The notes: a model not told the origin generated them from the letters alone. DNA of 64,000 nt from an uncultured Oceanospirillaceae bacterium (GCA_913057435.1 CAJXNY010000023.1:19801-83800), one strand, 5' to 3'; positions 1 to 13,822 are shown, counted from the first letter of the stretch. A program made the numbers and translations.

Positions 1-174
1 GTGATCGAAGGGCCGATCCGCAAAGGTCAGATCTACGGTAAAGCACGGGTGATGCTGGGCGGCAAGCTGGTGGCGGAACAGTCGCTGGTGGCACTGGAAG
101 ATATCCCCCAGGCCGGCGTGATGAAGCGTATCTGGCACTCAATTATGATGTTCTTCCTCAGCCTGATGGGTTGA
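1..174 (+). CDS. dacA: D-alanyl-D-alanine carboxypeptidase, C-terminal end (partial)
   Basis: Frame-1 translation VIEGPIRKGQIYGKARVMLGGKLVAEQSLVALEDIPQAG...FFLSLMG* resembles the PBP5/6 C-terminus with membrane anchor; upstream of dat/ybeD/lipB as is common. Confidence 0.8.
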   Translation: MIEGPIRKGQIYGKARVMLGGKLVAEQSLVALEDIPQAGVMKRIWHSIMMFFLSLMG

Positions 175-268
175 TCAAGGCCAGTTTGCACAAAAATGCC
201 TACATTTAGAGGGGGCGTCCGTCGACGTTCTGCCTGATGTGGGCATTTTCGGTTTACAGGACAGGTGT

Positions 269-1132
269 ATGAATATCGTTTATCTCAATGGTGTTTTTTT
301 ACCCGCGCAGGATGCACATATTTCTGTATTCGATCGGGGCTTTCTGTTCGGTGACAGCGTGTATGAGGTCATCCCCTTTTATCAGGGGCAGGGCTTTCAG
401 CTGAGCCATCACTTGCAACGGTTGCGTCATAGCTTGCGCGCAGTACGGATTCATAGCGAACTGGACTGGGCCGATATACTGAAGGAACTGGTTGAGCAAA
501 ACGGCGGTGGTAACCTGTCGGTGTATCTGCAGGTCAGTCGTGGTGATGTGGGTGAGCGCTCACATAGTTTTGATGAGGCAATGGCGCCGACGGTGTTTGC
601 CTGTTGCCAGCCGATCCGGGATATCTATTCGCTGGATGTCAGCGAAGTCGAGTCGATCAAAGCGATTGTGACGGCGGACATGCGCGGCCATCGTTGCGAT
701 ATTAAATCCACCTGCCTGCAGCCGAATATCATGGAATTGCAGCAGGCCCGTGCCCAGGGGGCGGGGGAAGCATTGCAGATGCGTGATGGATTGCTGACTG
801 AGGGTACCTCCAGCAATCTGTATGTGGTGCGTCAGAATGTGATTTATACGCCCAAACTGGGCTCTGAAATTTTAGGTGGGGTGACCCGCCAGCTGGTGCT
901 GGAACTGGCCGATGAACATGGCATCCAGCTTCAGGAAAAGGATTTGGATTACGAACAGCTACTTGATGCGGATGAAGTCTGGATCTCCAGCTCGACCCGG
1001 GCAGTGGTGCCGGTGGTTGAAGTGGATGGCGAACTGATTGGCGAGGGTACGCCGGGCCCTCTCTGGCAGCAGATGTATCAGTTGTTCGTTGAGTATCACC
1101 AGGTATTGATGACAGGTCGAAAAGATGGCTGA
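269..1132 (+). CDS. dat: D-amino-acid aminotransferase (class IV PLP aminotransferase)
   Basis: MNIVYLNGVFLPAQDAHISVFDRGFLFGDSVYEVIPFYQG and LTEGTSSNLYVV motifs; start refined from the ORF track. Confidence 0.88.
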   Translation: MNIVYLNGVFLPAQDAHISVFDRGFLFGDSVYEVIPFYQGQGFQLSHHLQRLRHSLRAVRIHSELDWADILKELVEQNGGGNLSVYLQVSRGDVGERSHSFDEAMAPTVFACCQPIRDIYSLDVSEVESIKAIVTADMRGHRCDIKSTCLQPNIMELQQARAQGAGEALQMRDGLLTEGTSSNLYVVRQNVIYTPKLGSEILGGVTRQLVLELADEHGIQLQEKDLDYEQLLDADEVWISSSTRAVVPVVEVDGELIGEGTPGPLWQQMYQLFVEYHQVLMTGRKDG

Positions 1133-1397
1133 GCAAGACGCACCAAAGATTGAATTTCCATGCGCTGATTATCCAATCAAGGTGCTGGGTAAAAACGAAG
1201 ATAACTTCCGCGGTTTCGTGATTGAAACCCTGCAAAAATATGACCCGCAACTGGCACTGGACAAAGTGACTGTCAATGACAGCAGTAAAGGCACCTTTAC
1301 TTCCGTGACGCTGTTTATCACGGCTGCCAGTGAGGAACAGCTGAAAACGCTGCATCAGGAGCTGATGGCCTCGGGTCGTGTGAGAGTCGTATTCTGA
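1125..1397 (+). CDS. ybeD: DUF493 / YbeD family protein
   Basis: 90 aa, [16 protein letters not shown]...VRVVF, located between dat and lipB. Confidence 0.9.
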   Translation: MAEQDAPKIEFPCADYPIKVLGKNEDNFRGFVIETLQKYDPQLALDKVTVNDSSKGTFTSVTLFITAASEEQLKTLHQELMASGRVRVVF

Positions 1398-2047
1398 TGG
1401 CACTGGCTGAGCAACTGGTGATCCGGCAGCTGGGCCTGCAGCCTTATCTGCCCATCTGGGAGCGGATGCAGAAGTTTACTGCTGAGCGTCATGCCGATAC
1501 CGTCGATGAAATCTGGCAGCTGGAACATGAACCGGTCTTTACCCAGGGTCATGCGGGGAAAGCTGAGCACCTGATCGCGACCGGTGATATACCGGTCGTC
1601 GAGGTGGACCGTGGCGGTCAGGTAACGTACCACGGGCCGGGTCAGTCGGTGGTGTACCTGATGATCAACATTCGCCGTAAGAAACTGGGCGTGAAACACA
1701 TTGTTGCTCAGATGGAGCAGAGTGTGATTGCGCTGCTTAACGATTACGGTATTGAAGCCTTTGCCAAGCCGGATGCCCCTGGCGTCTATGTGGGTAACGC
1801 CAAGATCGCTTCGCTAGGGTTGCGGGTGCGCCATGGCTGCAGCTTCCATGGCCTAGCCTGTAATATCGATATGGATATGACACCGTTTATGCGGATCAAC
1901 CCCTGTGGCTACGCTGGCATGCCGATGACGCAGCTGGCTGAGCTGGTGCCGGGTCTGGATGCTGCTCAGGCCCATCGACGGCTGGTGGTCCATCTGGCGG
2001 AGAAGCTGGGCTATACCCAGCTGAGTGAATACCAGACGCTGGATTAG
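1397..2047 (+). CDS. lipB: Octanoyltransferase LipB
   Basis: [57 protein letters not shown]. Confidence 0.95.
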   Translation: MALAEQLVIRQLGLQPYLPIWERMQKFTAERHADTVDEIWQLEHEPVFTQGHAGKAEHLIATGDIPVVEVDRGGQVTYHGPGQSVVYLMINIRRKKLGVKHIVAQMEQSVIALLNDYGIEAFAKPDAPGVYVGNAKIASLGLRVRHGCSFHGLACNIDMDMTPFMRINPCGYAGMPMTQLAELVPGLDAAQAHRRLVVHLAEKLGYTQLSEYQTLD

Positions 2048-2071
2048 GCTATGCAGGTCTGAGTCGGTAAG

Positions 2072-2106
2072 AAACCCTGTACGTGGCAGCATGTACAGGG
2101 TTTTTT
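2072..2106 (+). terminator. Rho-independent terminator after lipB
   Basis: CCCTGTAC-N10-GTACAGGG followed by TTTTTT. Confidence 0.85.
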
Positions 2107-2190
2107 ATACGGTGAAAAGCTTATTTAAACATTGCTAATGTACGATGCCCTCTTTAAATTAGCGTGCTCTTATTTAAGTGGGGTATATCA

Positions 2191-2628
2191 ATGAGCAATC
2201 TGAAAACGGTTTCCGTAACGGCCAGCATGGGTAGTACTGCAATGATTACGGCAGATATTCGTGGCCATAAAGTCGTGATTGATCAGCCGCATGCGGCGGG
2301 TGGTACGGATGAAGGGCCGACACCGCTGGAATACTTTCTGTTCTCGCTGGCTGGTTGCATCGAGTCGATTGCTCGTATCGCGGCAACACAGCGCAAGCTG
2401 GACCTGCGTGGTATGGAAGTGTCTGTTGCAGCCGATCTGAACCCGATGGGACTGATGGGCAAAGCGACGGATGATCGGACAGGTTTTCAGACCATCGATG
2501 TGAAAGCGACGATTGATGCGGATATGACAGACGCGGAAAAAGCACAATTCCTGGATGAAGTCTGCGAGCGCTGTCCGCTGCACGACAATATCCGCCTGGC
2601 AACAACGGTGGCCCACGCGATGGCGTAA
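2191..2628 (+). CDS. OsmC/Ohr family protein
   Basis: GPTPLEYFLFSLAGCIESIAR and CERCPLHDNIR motifs. Confidence 0.85.
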   Translation: MSNLKTVSVTASMGSTAMITADIRGHKVVIDQPHAAGGTDEGPTPLEYFLFSLAGCIESIARIAATQRKLDLRGMEVSVAADLNPMGLMGKATDDRTGFQTIDVKATIDADMTDAEKAQFLDEVCERCPLHDNIRLATTVAHAMA

Positions 2629-2678
2629 AGCCTGCCGGTTACTTGCGGGCGTTGCTGCAGCAACGCCCGGCTCTCCTG

Positions 2679-3062
2679 TTATTCGCTGGCTGCCTGCGCC
2701 GGCTCTGCTACTGTTTCGGTCTCAACAGGTGTCTGTAATTTGACGACGTAGTTGGAAATCAGCTGTAGCTTGTCTGGGTTGGTATCCATAAACGTTGGCA
2801 TATTAAGATGACGTTCCTGAGAACCAAACTGCATCAGCATCATCAGTTCATGGTTTTTCAGTGCAGGCCGGTTCGGGTCACGGTTTTCCAGCATAGCGCC
2901 CGGACCACGAATTTTATGACAGTTGCGACAGTAGTAATTGTACAGATCACTGCCCTTGGTCATACGTTCCGGTGTCAGCACGCCCGCGGGTTCATCTTCA
3001 CCGCAGCCGGTCAGAAGCAGTGCCATCAGTGCAGTGCTCAGGACACTCAGTTTTAAACGCAT
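2679..3062 (-). CDS. Small c-type cytochrome (lipoprotein-like)
   Basis: Signal peptide with LLTGCG lipobox, YYCRNCHKIRGPGA (CxxCH haem site). Confidence 0.8.
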   Translation of the reverse strand: MRLKLSVLSTALMALLLTGCGEDEPAGVLTPERMTKGSDLYNYYCRNCHKIRGPGAMLENRDPNRPALKNHELMMLMQFGSQERHLNMPTFMDTNPDKLQLISNYVVKLQTPVETETVAEPAQAASE

Positions 3063-3164
3063 TGATCATACTCCGTTGTTAAGTCCTGATAGCAAGCGTA
3101 GCGCTGTTTGCCAGGTAATGTTAAGACCTGTCAGGACTAATAGCTGATAACAAAAATAGGGTAG

Positions 3165-4187
3165 TCAGCCTGGTAAGTGCAGGGGCTGGCCAGCCAGAGC
3201 CAGGCTGATACTGGAGAGCTCCAGCCACAGATCACCGGGGCGAGCGCCTTTGATCATCTGGTCGATATGAAAGCAGCGCTCCAGTTGCGCCATCAGCAGC
3301 GTCGCTGGGCTGCGGTTGGCGGCCTGTCGCATCTGCTGTTTACGTTTGCCCCATATCCGCTCTCGCTGACACAGGGTGTCATAGGGCACGCCGTTACTAA
3401 GGCCCTGCTGGATTGTCAGCAGGCTACGAATTTCCCGGCTCAGCGCCCATAGCAGTACCGGTGGTTCGGTGCCTTCCTGGCGCAGCACCTGCAGAATTTT
3501 CTGGGTACGAGCTGCCTGGCCCTGCACTGCGGCATCGGTCAGGCCATAGATGTCGTAACGTGAGCTGTCGGAGACGGCCTCGATGACGGCATCGGCATTG
3601 AGGGTCTGGCCGGGGTAGAGCAGGCTGAGTTTATCCAGTTCCTGCTTGGCGGCCAGCAAGTTTCCTTCCACCCGGTCAGACAGTAACTGAGTGGCGTCTT
3701 TATCCAGCGTCAGCCCCAGGCTGCTGGCCCGGTTGCGTAGCCATTGGGGAAGCTGAGCACTGTCGATCGGCCAGATCTCGACCACCACGCCATGTTGCTC
3801 CACCGACTTGAACCAGGCGCTTTTTTTAACGCCACTGTCGAGTTTATCGGCCAGCATCAGCACGACATTGTCCGGGGCGGGGTTGGCCAGGTATTGTTGC
3901 AGAATCTGGCTGGCAGCCTTATTCAGTTTCTGGCTGCCGAGCCGCAGTTCAATGACTTTTTTCTCGGCAAACAGTGACAGTGCATTGGCACATTCAAGCA
4001 GATACTCCCAGTTGAAACTGGCATCCACATGCATGACCTCGCGCTCGCTGAAACCCTGTTTTTGCAGGGTGGCGCGCAGCAAGTCACTGCTTTCTTCCGA
4101 AATCAGCGGCTCATCACCGGTGATCAGATAAATCGGGGCCAGCCCTTTTTTGAGCTGGCCTGAGAGTTGTTCGGGTTTGATCTTCAT
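3165..4187 (-). CDS. holA: DNA polymerase III subunit delta
   Basis: MKIKPEQLSGQLKKGLAPIYLITGDEPLISEE; holA-lptE-leuS synteny. Confidence 0.92.
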   Translation of the reverse strand: MKIKPEQLSGQLKKGLAPIYLITGDEPLISEESSDLLRATLQKQGFSEREVMHVDASFNWEYLLECANALSLFAEKKVIELRLGSQKLNKAASQILQQYLANPAPDNVVLMLADKLDSGVKKSAWFKSVEQHGVVVEIWPIDSAQLPQWLRNRASSLGLTLDKDATQLLSDRVEGNLLAAKQELDKLSLLYPGQTLNADAVIEAVSDSSRYDIYGLTDAAVQGQAARTQKILQVLRQEGTEPPVLLWALSREIRSLLTIQQGLSNGVPYDTLCQRERIWGKRKQQMRQAANRSPATLLMAQLERCFHIDQMIKGARPGDLWLELSSISLALAGQPLHLPG

Positions 4188-4681
4188 TCAGCGGGCTTGA
4201 TCTTCAGGTAGCGACGGACCAGCTGGCGGGCCAGGTCGTCAGCCATCTCCTGTTTAAGCAGGGTTTCCTGTTCTGCAGCCGCTGTCGCAGCATTGGCATC
4301 ATAGGTGTACACCCGTTCTGTACTGAGGGTCTGTGGTTTGAGTACCAGCTGTTCCTTGTGGTCGGTTACCTGGTAATCAACGGTCAGGGTCAGTTCGTAT
4401 TCATCCACCCGGGCTGCCCGATCCAGGGTGACGGTGCGGCGGCGTTCATCGACTTTCAATAGTTCCAGTCGATAAGGCGCCGTGGTGCTAACCTCCAGCT
4501 GATTGAGACGCAGGGTCTCAACCAGGCTGGCGGTCAGACGGTGGTTCCGGGCATGCTGTACCAGCGAGAGCTGGCGCAGATGCTCAGGGACGTCCAGCTG
4601 GCCACGCAGCTGAAAACCACAACCGGTCAGGCCTGTCAGAAGCAGCGCACCCGCTGCAGTAATCAGTGTTCTGCGTTGCAT
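4184..4681 (-). CDS. lptE: LPS assembly lipoprotein LptE
   Basis: Lipobox LTGCGFQLRG, overlaps holA, downstream of leuS. Confidence 0.88.
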   Translation of the reverse strand: MQRRTLITAAGALLLTGLTGCGFQLRGQLDVPEHLRQLSLVQHARNHRLTASLVETLRLNQLEVSTTAPYRLELLKVDERRRTVTLDRAARVDEYELTLTVDYQVTDHKEQLVLKPQTLSTERVYTYDANAATAAAEQETLLKQEMADDLARQLVRRYLKIKPAE

Positions 4682-4705
4682 CAGTGGTATCCCTTTGCAC
4701 AGGCC

Positions 4706-7369
<2,664 letters not shown>

Positions 7370-7532
7370 TCACCTGACAATCTGTCAGGTTCCCAGTCAT
7401 TCACCCATAATCGCGGTTTAGCTGATGCCGGTTAAGGAATAAAAAGATGCTGCATAGCATACAATATAAGCGACATCGTCAACAGCATCCGAGTGACCAG
7501 GATGCGCTGATGACAGGCTGAAGGAGATTGTC

Positions 7533-8066
7533 ATGGCTGAGCAAAAAAAACCGGGTAGCACAGGCTTTGTTGCTGCTTATGAGCGTGTAGTAAAACGACT
7601 GGGTTCCAGTCTGGAAAATGCTGAAGTACGTAGCTGGGACTTTCTGCAGAAGCAGATTGAAGAAGCGGTGAATGTTGAGCAGACGGCTGAGCAGATGACT
7701 CAGGACGAGCTTGATCTGCTGGGCGCGTATGTACGCCGCGATATGCAGCAACTGGGCCGCTATAGCCACAAGGCGGGAGAAGGGCTGGCAGCGTTTCTGA
7801 AATTCGACCTTAACTATCTGGAAGGTCAGGTGCTGGACGGACTGAAAAACCTGGCGGATCAGACCCGGATTGACCAGGAGTTGCTGCGTGAACAGCTGGA
7901 TCATGAGAGTGAGCAGTACATAGCGGGTGAGCTGGCAACCGTGGGCACGCTGGAGTGCCTGGAGTGCGGTATGCCGCACCGGCTGTTATCAACGGTGATC
8001 ATTGAGCCCTGTCAAAAATGTGGTGGTAACTATTTCCACCGGGTTTCTGGACCAGTGCCGGAATAA
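7533..8066 (+). CDS. Zinc-ribbon protein, YbeL/DUF1451 family
   Basis: C-terminal CLECGMPHRLLSTVIIEPCQKCGGNYFHR zinc ribbon. Confidence 0.75.
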   Translation: MAEQKKPGSTGFVAAYERVVKRLGSSLENAEVRSWDFLQKQIEEAVNVEQTAEQMTQDELDLLGAYVRRDMQQLGRYSHKAGEGLAAFLKFDLNYLEGQVLDGLKNLADQTRIDQELLREQLDHESEQYIAGELATVGTLECLECGMPHRLLSTVIIEPCQKCGGNYFHRVSGPVPE

Positions 8067-8441
8067 CACAGTGTAGGTTGTTATGGGGTTCCAGGGAGTA
8101 CTACCCAGGTGAGCTTGTAGCAGGGATACATTCCCGGCTGCAGGCCGCTTATAATATACTACCGAGTACAATTACCTACTTTCTGTGCATGTACGGAAAA
8201 TGCTCTGCGGCGTAGACTTGGCGGCTTAATTAATAAAGTAGCAATATTATATATACAATCGATATGACGCTGTTTTCAGCTCCCGCCAGCAATGCCTCTG
8301 TCTGGTTATCTCCGGCCTGAAAAAGTGTTATAGCGTCTGTTTTTATCGGCAATCCAGTCTTTCGAACTCGCGATACCATTCCGGTTCCGCCCTTGCGTTG
8401 GCAGCGTTCGCTGATATTTTATATTGTGCATTGGAGCACTT

Positions 8442-9767
8442 ATGTTTTCGTCTCGAATTAAAAAGCAGTTAGCTGACAGTCAGGCTGCTCTGGCGCAGAG
8501 TGAAGCCCGTTTTACTGCTATCAGTCGCTCCATGGCCGTTATCGAGTTCGCCCCGGATGGGCGGGTAAAAACGGCAAATGATAATTTTCTTCGTTTGATG
8601 GGCTATAACCTGGCTGATATTCAGGGCGAGCACCACCGGATGTTCTGTGAGCCGTCTTACACCAGCAACGCAGAATACAGCAACTTCTGGCAGATGCTGA
8701 ACCGGGGTGATTTTTTCTCAGGCCGCTATCTGCGGCTCAATAAACAGGGCCAGACGGTCTGGCTGGAAGCCAGTTATAACCCGGTGTTTGGTGCCGATGG
8801 TAAACTGGAAAGTGTGATCAAGTTTGCCTCTGATGTCACCGAACGCATGGAAAAGACGCAGCGTCAGACCAGTATCATCAACGCGATCGACCGCTCGATG
8901 GCGATGATCGAATTTAATTTGCAGGGCGACATTCTGGTGGCTAACGACAATTTCCTGTCGACCACCGGCTACATGCTCAATGACATCAAGGGCAAACATC
9001 ACCGGATGTTCTGTACCTCGGATGAGGTGAACTCCCAGCAATACAGCCAGTTCTGGCAGCGGCTGAACCGGGGCGAGTATATTGCCGGCCAGTTCAAACG
9101 GGTGAACAAGTTTGGTGATGTGATCTGGCTGGAAGCTACCTATAACCCGGTATTTGATTCGAATGATAAATTGGCCAAAGTGGTCAAGTTTGCCACCGAT
9201 ATTACTGCCAAGGTGAATCGCCAGGCGGCGGAATCGGAAGCGGCTCGCATGGCGTACGATATCTCGGTGACGACGGATGAAACTACCCAGCAGGGTGAAC
9301 AGGCGGTGCAGAACGCCGTTAGTCTGATGAGCGAACTGGCAGATACCACCCGTGCGGCCTCCGATCATATTGAAGCACTGAATGCCCAGTCTGAACAGAT
9401 TGGCTCCATCGTTAGCACCATCAAGGGGATTGCCGAGCAGACTAACCTGCTGGCTCTGAATGCGGCGATTGAGGCGGCCCGTGCCGGTGAAGCCGGGCGT
9501 GGTTTTGCCGTGGTTGCCGATGAGGTGCGCCAGCTGGCGGCCCGTACCAGTGACTCCACCACAGAAATCACCAATGTGGTGAAGAAAAACCACGACCTGG
9601 CTCAGCAGGCCGTATCCACCATGTCATCCAGCCTGGAGCTGGCTGAGAGTGGTCTGGGGATGGTTAATGAAGCCGGTGAAGTGATGCTCGATATTCGTGG
9701 CAAGGCACAGAGCGTAGTCAGCGCTATCGAAGAGTTCGCCCATACTCTGGATGATGTTTCCCCTTAA
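8442..9767 (+). CDS. Cytoplasmic methyl-accepting chemotaxis protein with two PAS domains
   Basis: Two PAS repeats ([24 protein letters not shown] / [24 protein letters not shown]) and MCP hairpin [38 protein letters not shown]. Confidence 0.92.
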   Translation: MFSSRIKKQLADSQAALAQSEARFTAISRSMAVIEFAPDGRVKTANDNFLRLMGYNLADIQGEHHRMFCEPSYTSNAEYSNFWQMLNRGDFFSGRYLRLNKQGQTVWLEASYNPVFGADGKLESVIKFASDVTERMEKTQRQTSIINAIDRSMAMIEFNLQGDILVANDNFLSTTGYMLNDIKGKHHRMFCTSDEVNSQQYSQFWQRLNRGEYIAGQFKRVNKFGDVIWLEATYNPVFDSNDKLAKVVKFATDITAKVNRQAAESEAARMAYDISVTTDETTQQGEQAVQNAVSLMSELADTTRAASDHIEALNAQSEQIGSIVSTIKGIAEQTNLLALNAAIEAARAGEAGRGFAVVADEVRQLAARTSDSTTEITNVVKKNHDLAQQAVSTMSSSLELAESGLGMVNEAGEVMLDIRGKAQSVVSAIEEFAHTLDDVSP

Positions 9768-9792
9768 GGTCGTCCCCGCCGACGCTGGCTGT

Positions 9793-11175
9793 TCAGGGCT
9801 GGCGTCGGTAATTCCCCAGATCGCTCTGCCAGTACATTTCCCCCTTATCGACAAAGAATAGATGCGTAGCACCGCCATCCTCTGCGGTTCTGAAACGCCG
9901 TTCGCTAACGGCGAGCAAGGCGGTGCTACGCCCCTCCTCGATATAACTTAACTGACCATTTTGTACGCGCGTTGTCAGCGTAGCAGGCTGATGCTTGCGA
10001 CCCGTAAAACGTGAGGTGACAGCCTGCCAGCGGCCGACCAGCGGGGCCAGTTGCTCTGTGGTCAGCGGTAGTACGTCAATGTCTGGTGCGGGCAGCGGTG
10101 CGGTGACCCACTTTTCCAGTGGCGCGCGCAGTGCCTGCAAGGCGCGGTAGTGGTAAGCATTAATCACCACAAACATGCCGCGTTGACTGTCGGGGTTGTA
10201 GGCAAAATGAGCCAGATAGCCATCACCATCACCACCATGCCCGAGTAACAGTTTTCCATTGCGATACCAGCGGTAGATTCCGGCACCATAGCCGTAGTCA
10301 TGCCCCAGCCTGGCGGCATGGGTTGATTGTGGCTGCTCCATCCGTTGAATCTGTTTTGAACTCAGCAATAATTGACCCTCGTACTGGCCCCGGTTGATCA
10401 GTAGCTTCAATAGCTGACTGAAATCTGCAGCGCTGGTATTGAGCGCGCCGAAAGGCCGAAACAGGGTGTGCCAGTAGGGGATGGGCGTGGTGCGGTCAGT
10501 ATCATAGCCGGTGACAAGTTGTTGTTGCAGCAGGTCGCTGTACTCAGTGCCGGAATCAGACATGTGCAGAGGCGTTAGCAGATTATCGGCGACCCAGCGG
10601 TCCCATGGCTGGCCCGTCACCTGTTCCAGCACCCGCCCGGCATAGCCTGCACCGGCATTGCTGTAGCTGTGATGTAACCCCGGTGGCCATTGAACCTGGC
10701 GGGCTTGAGGGGCAACCTTAAACGCTTCGCCCAGCGATAATGGCTGCGGGTAGTCAAACTCGACCCTGGTCAGGTCTTGCAGCCCGGCGCTGTGTTCCAG
10801 CAACATATTCAGGGTGACCGGTATGGCAGTTGGGTTATGTAACGGTATGTCTGGCAGGTACTGGCGCAGCGGGGCATTCAGCTCGACCAGACCCTGGCCT
10901 GCCAGCTGGTGCAGGCTCAGTCCGGTAATCAGCTTGGTCAACGAACCGACTCGAAATACCGAGTGGGCGGTGACTGGCCGCTGTTTTGTCAGTGAATAAA
11001 ACCCCAGCCCACCTTGCTGTACTGTGGTGTCTGCTTCGACCAGTGCCCAGGCCAGCGCACCGATCTGATACTGCTGGCGTATCTCATTTAACTGGGTCGG
11101 AAGCCTGTTCAGCGCAGCGGCGTTGCTGTGCGTGATATAAAGACATAACAGTAAGGTCAGTGACGCACGGAACAT
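9793..11175 (-). CDS. Serine hydrolase, beta-lactamase/PBP4 family, secreted
   Basis: FRVGSLTKLITG (SxxK), HSYSNAG, LLGHGGDGDGY; signal peptide. Confidence 0.87.
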   Translation of the reverse strand: MFRASLTLLLCLYITHSNAAALNRLPTQLNEIRQQYQIGALAWALVEADTTVQQGGLGFYSLTKQRPVTAHSVFRVGSLTKLITGLSLHQLAGQGLVELNAPLRQYLPDIPLHNPTAIPVTLNMLLEHSAGLQDLTRVEFDYPQPLSLGEAFKVAPQARQVQWPPGLHHSYSNAGAGYAGRVLEQVTGQPWDRWVADNLLTPLHMSDSGTEYSDLLQQQLVTGYDTDRTTPIPYWHTLFRPFGALNTSAADFSQLLKLLINRGQYEGQLLLSSKQIQRMEQPQSTHAARLGHDYGYGAGIYRWYRNGKLLLGHGGDGDGYLAHFAYNPDSQRGMFVVINAYHYRALQALRAPLEKWVTAPLPAPDIDVLPLTTEQLAPLVGRWQAVTSRFTGRKHQPATLTTRVQNGQLSYIEEGRSTALLAVSERRFRTAEDGGATHLFFVDKGEMYWQSDLGNYRRQP

Positions 11176-11226
11176 TAGGCGTTCTCCAGCTTCAAAACAG
11201 GTTCGATCAGACATTGGGGGTTAGCA

Positions 11227-12603
11227 GTGCAGCGAATAATACGGCGTGTCATCGGAGTACTGTGCCTGCTGCTGGCAACGCCGCTGTGGGCGCAGGTGTT
11301 TGATTATCAGGTGCGCTTTAATCGCAGCCTGACCGAATCCGAGACCCGTGTCTGTTTCAGCGATAGCATACCCCGGATGCTGATCACCGGCGATATAGCT
11401 GCGGCTCCGTTGTTAGCCGAGGTGCAGGTCCGTGGCGGCACCGTGCGGCGCAAGGCGAACCGGCTCTATCTGTTCCCGGACTCCGACCAGCTGTGTCTGA
11501 CTCTGGTGCAGCGCGTTAAGGCACAAAGTAGCAGCTATGACTGGCGCCGTCAGCGCAGAGGGAGCATGTGGTTTGGGCGGGATCTGGTGTTGCCCATTGG
11601 CAGCTGGCTCTGGCGTCCAGCGAAACTGACACCCGGGCAGCAGATCCAGCTTAGCTTTGATCTGCCCGCAGGGGTTAATATCTCCGCACCCTGGCCTGTA
11701 ATGGCAGCCAATACTTTTCGTATCGATCACCAGATGCCCTATAACTGGGCTGGCCGCATGGCTCTGGGGCGGTTTACCCCCATTGAGCTGAAGGTGGGAG
11801 AGCAGACGCTGGAAGTGGCAATGCTCGACGGACTGGAGCGACGGCGCAACCTGCTCGACTGGTTACAACAGGCAGCCACAACGGTTGCAGGGGTCTCCGG
11901 TTATTTCCCCACGGCCCGTACCCAGGTGCTGGTGCTGCCTGTCGGTGTGGATAAAGAAGCGGTTCCCTGGGCTGAGATCCAGCGCCAGGGGCGTCCGGCG
12001 GTCCACTTTTTTATTGATCAGCACCGGCCGATTTATGAGTTCACCCGTGACTGGACGGCGGTGCATGAATTCAGTCACCTGTTGCATCCTTATATCCTGC
12101 GTCAGGATGCCTGGCTGTTTGAAGGCATTGCCAGTTATTACCAGAATATTTCCCGTGTCCGTAGTGGTTTGCTGACAGAGCAACAGGCCTGGCAGAAACT
12201 CTATGACGGTTTTCAGCGAGGCAGTAAAAAAATCGGTGGCGCAGTGCTGCGCGACAGTAATGAAATTATGCAGTTTTACTGGGGTGGAGCGGCCTTCGTG
12301 CTGATGGCGGATGTAGAACTGCACCAGCGTTCAGGCCAGTCGCTGGCGGGTGTGCTGCATCGTTTTCGCCAGTGTTGCGGCGAGGATATGGGTCCCTGGA
12401 GTGCCAAAGTCATGTTGCGCCAGCTGGACCAGCTCAGCCAGGGGACAACCTTTATTCAACTATACCGCCAGCAGGTCAGTCGGCGGGCTTTCCCGGCGGT
12501 ATATGGTGTACTCGACCAATTGGGTGTTAAGGTTCGCAATGGCCGGGTATCCCTGGATAATGCTGCCCCGCTGGCAGGTATTCGTCGAGAAATTACACGT
12601 TAA
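11227..12603 (+). CDS. Putative secreted HExxH metallopeptidase
   Basis: Signal peptide; TAVHEFSHLLHPYILRQDAWLFEGIASYYQ = HEFSH with downstream EGIASYY glutamate (gluzincin-like). Confidence 0.6.
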   Translation: MQRIIRRVIGVLCLLLATPLWAQVFDYQVRFNRSLTESETRVCFSDSIPRMLITGDIAAAPLLAEVQVRGGTVRRKANRLYLFPDSDQLCLTLVQRVKAQSSSYDWRRQRRGSMWFGRDLVLPIGSWLWRPAKLTPGQQIQLSFDLPAGVNISAPWPVMAANTFRIDHQMPYNWAGRMALGRFTPIELKVGEQTLEVAMLDGLERRRNLLDWLQQAATTVAGVSGYFPTARTQVLVLPVGVDKEAVPWAEIQRQGRPAVHFFIDQHRPIYEFTRDWTAVHEFSHLLHPYILRQDAWLFEGIASYYQNISRVRSGLLTEQQAWQKLYDGFQRGSKKIGGAVLRDSNEIMQFYWGGAAFVLMADVELHQRSGQSLAGVLHRFRQCCGEDMGPWSAKVMLRQLDQLSQGTTFIQLYRQQVSRRAFPAVYGVLDQLGVKVRNGRVSLDNAAPLAGIRREITR

Positions 12604-12845
12604 GAAAAAACACTTTCGATAATAGATGTGAATGTTTGTTTGATTAGAATAATGAAACTACAAATTAGTCTAATATCATAAACTTCAATCATTAGACTTT
12701 GGCATGATTACTTATGTTTCTCCTGTTTTTTGTTAAAACATTCGCTGCATCCGTATTCAAAGCTGGTGGATATAGTGGTAGGATTGCTCGCCGCTTTAAG
12801 ATGGAAAGCTGCTTCTAATAAGAATTTTTGAGAAAGGATTTCTCT

Positions 12846-13760
12846 ATGAGTAATGAAAAAAACCTTACTTTTTGGGTTAAAGATAGTATAGCGAAAAAAA
12901 TAACCGATGCCGTTTGTTCAATGCAAAATGAAGGTTTGTCTAGAACTCTGGATGCAGCTTTTTTCATAAAAAAAACATTGCCTGAAGAAATAATATTCGC
13001 CTTAGAAAATATTGGTAGCAAGGGTTCTTTACACAATTCTATTGTTATCCATGGGCTATTTGAATCAAATGATCCCGATGTTGCTCTGACCATTCATGAA
13101 TCTGTTTCTCGCTACTTGTGTGGTATCAATGACATTCAATATAGGTATGAAGACCATAAGGCTATCTATCCTAAGTTAGAGGGCAGGATGTCTTCTGAGT
13201 GGGGGAATGGTGTTGGAGAAATATCACCTCACTGCGATGATTTATATGAGAATATTGATTCTGATCTTCTGTCCCTTACCGTTGTTAAGGATAATACCTT
13301 GTGCCCCACACTCATATATAATTCAAATGAACTCGTAGATTCATTGTCGGAAGAAAGTCAGGCGTTATTAAAAGTAGCCCCAGTTAGATACCGATCCGGT
13401 CGAAACGTTGTTGGTGAGAAAATTGAACGTATTCGCCCTGTTATTGAACAAAATGGCGATGATGTTCTATATAACATTGATTTTAGAGTCGAGAGAAACT
13501 ACGGGGACCGGATGGTTGCTGTTGATATTGAAAATCAGTCTCTGATTGATCAGCTAAGATCCAATCTTAATCACGTTAAACCAGTCTCGGCGGATGGTAA
13601 ACCAGGAACCTTTCTTGTGATTAATAATCGAAAAGTTCTGCATTCCAGGGAAAAAATCCCCAAAGAACAGACCTTTTCTAAGCCGGAAGAGTCTGATCGG
13701 TTACTTTTTAGATCAAAAGGTCAAAAAGCCATACTAAAAAGCATCAGCTCATTAGGTTGA
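12846..13760 (+). CDS. TauD/clavaminate-synthase-like Fe(II)/2-oxoglutarate dioxygenase (putative)
   Basis: HxD-type motif SPHCDDLYENID, C-terminal NNRKVLHSREKI...RLLFRSKG; AT-rich gene. Confidence 0.6.
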   Translation: MSNEKNLTFWVKDSIAKKITDAVCSMQNEGLSRTLDAAFFIKKTLPEEIIFALENIGSKGSLHNSIVIHGLFESNDPDVALTIHESVSRYLCGINDIQYRYEDHKAIYPKLEGRMSSEWGNGVGEISPHCDDLYENIDSDLLSLTVVKDNTLCPTLIYNSNELVDSLSEESQALLKVAPVRYRSGRNVVGEKIERIRPVIEQNGDDVLYNIDFRVERNYGDRMVAVDIENQSLIDQLRSNLNHVKPVSADGKPGTFLVINNRKVLHSREKIPKEQTFSKPEESDRLLFRSKGQKAILKSISSLG

Positions 13761-13822
13761 TATTTCCTGTTTCCTGTCGGGAAGGTTAGATCGCTCTGGC
13801 CTTCCAGCTCTAAAGTGTAACT

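Noticed and set aside
9640-9767. MCP appearing C-terminally truncated
   Set aside because: The PAS-PAS-MCP architecture with a short tail after the signalling hairpin is common for soluble MCPs; no evidence of frameshift.
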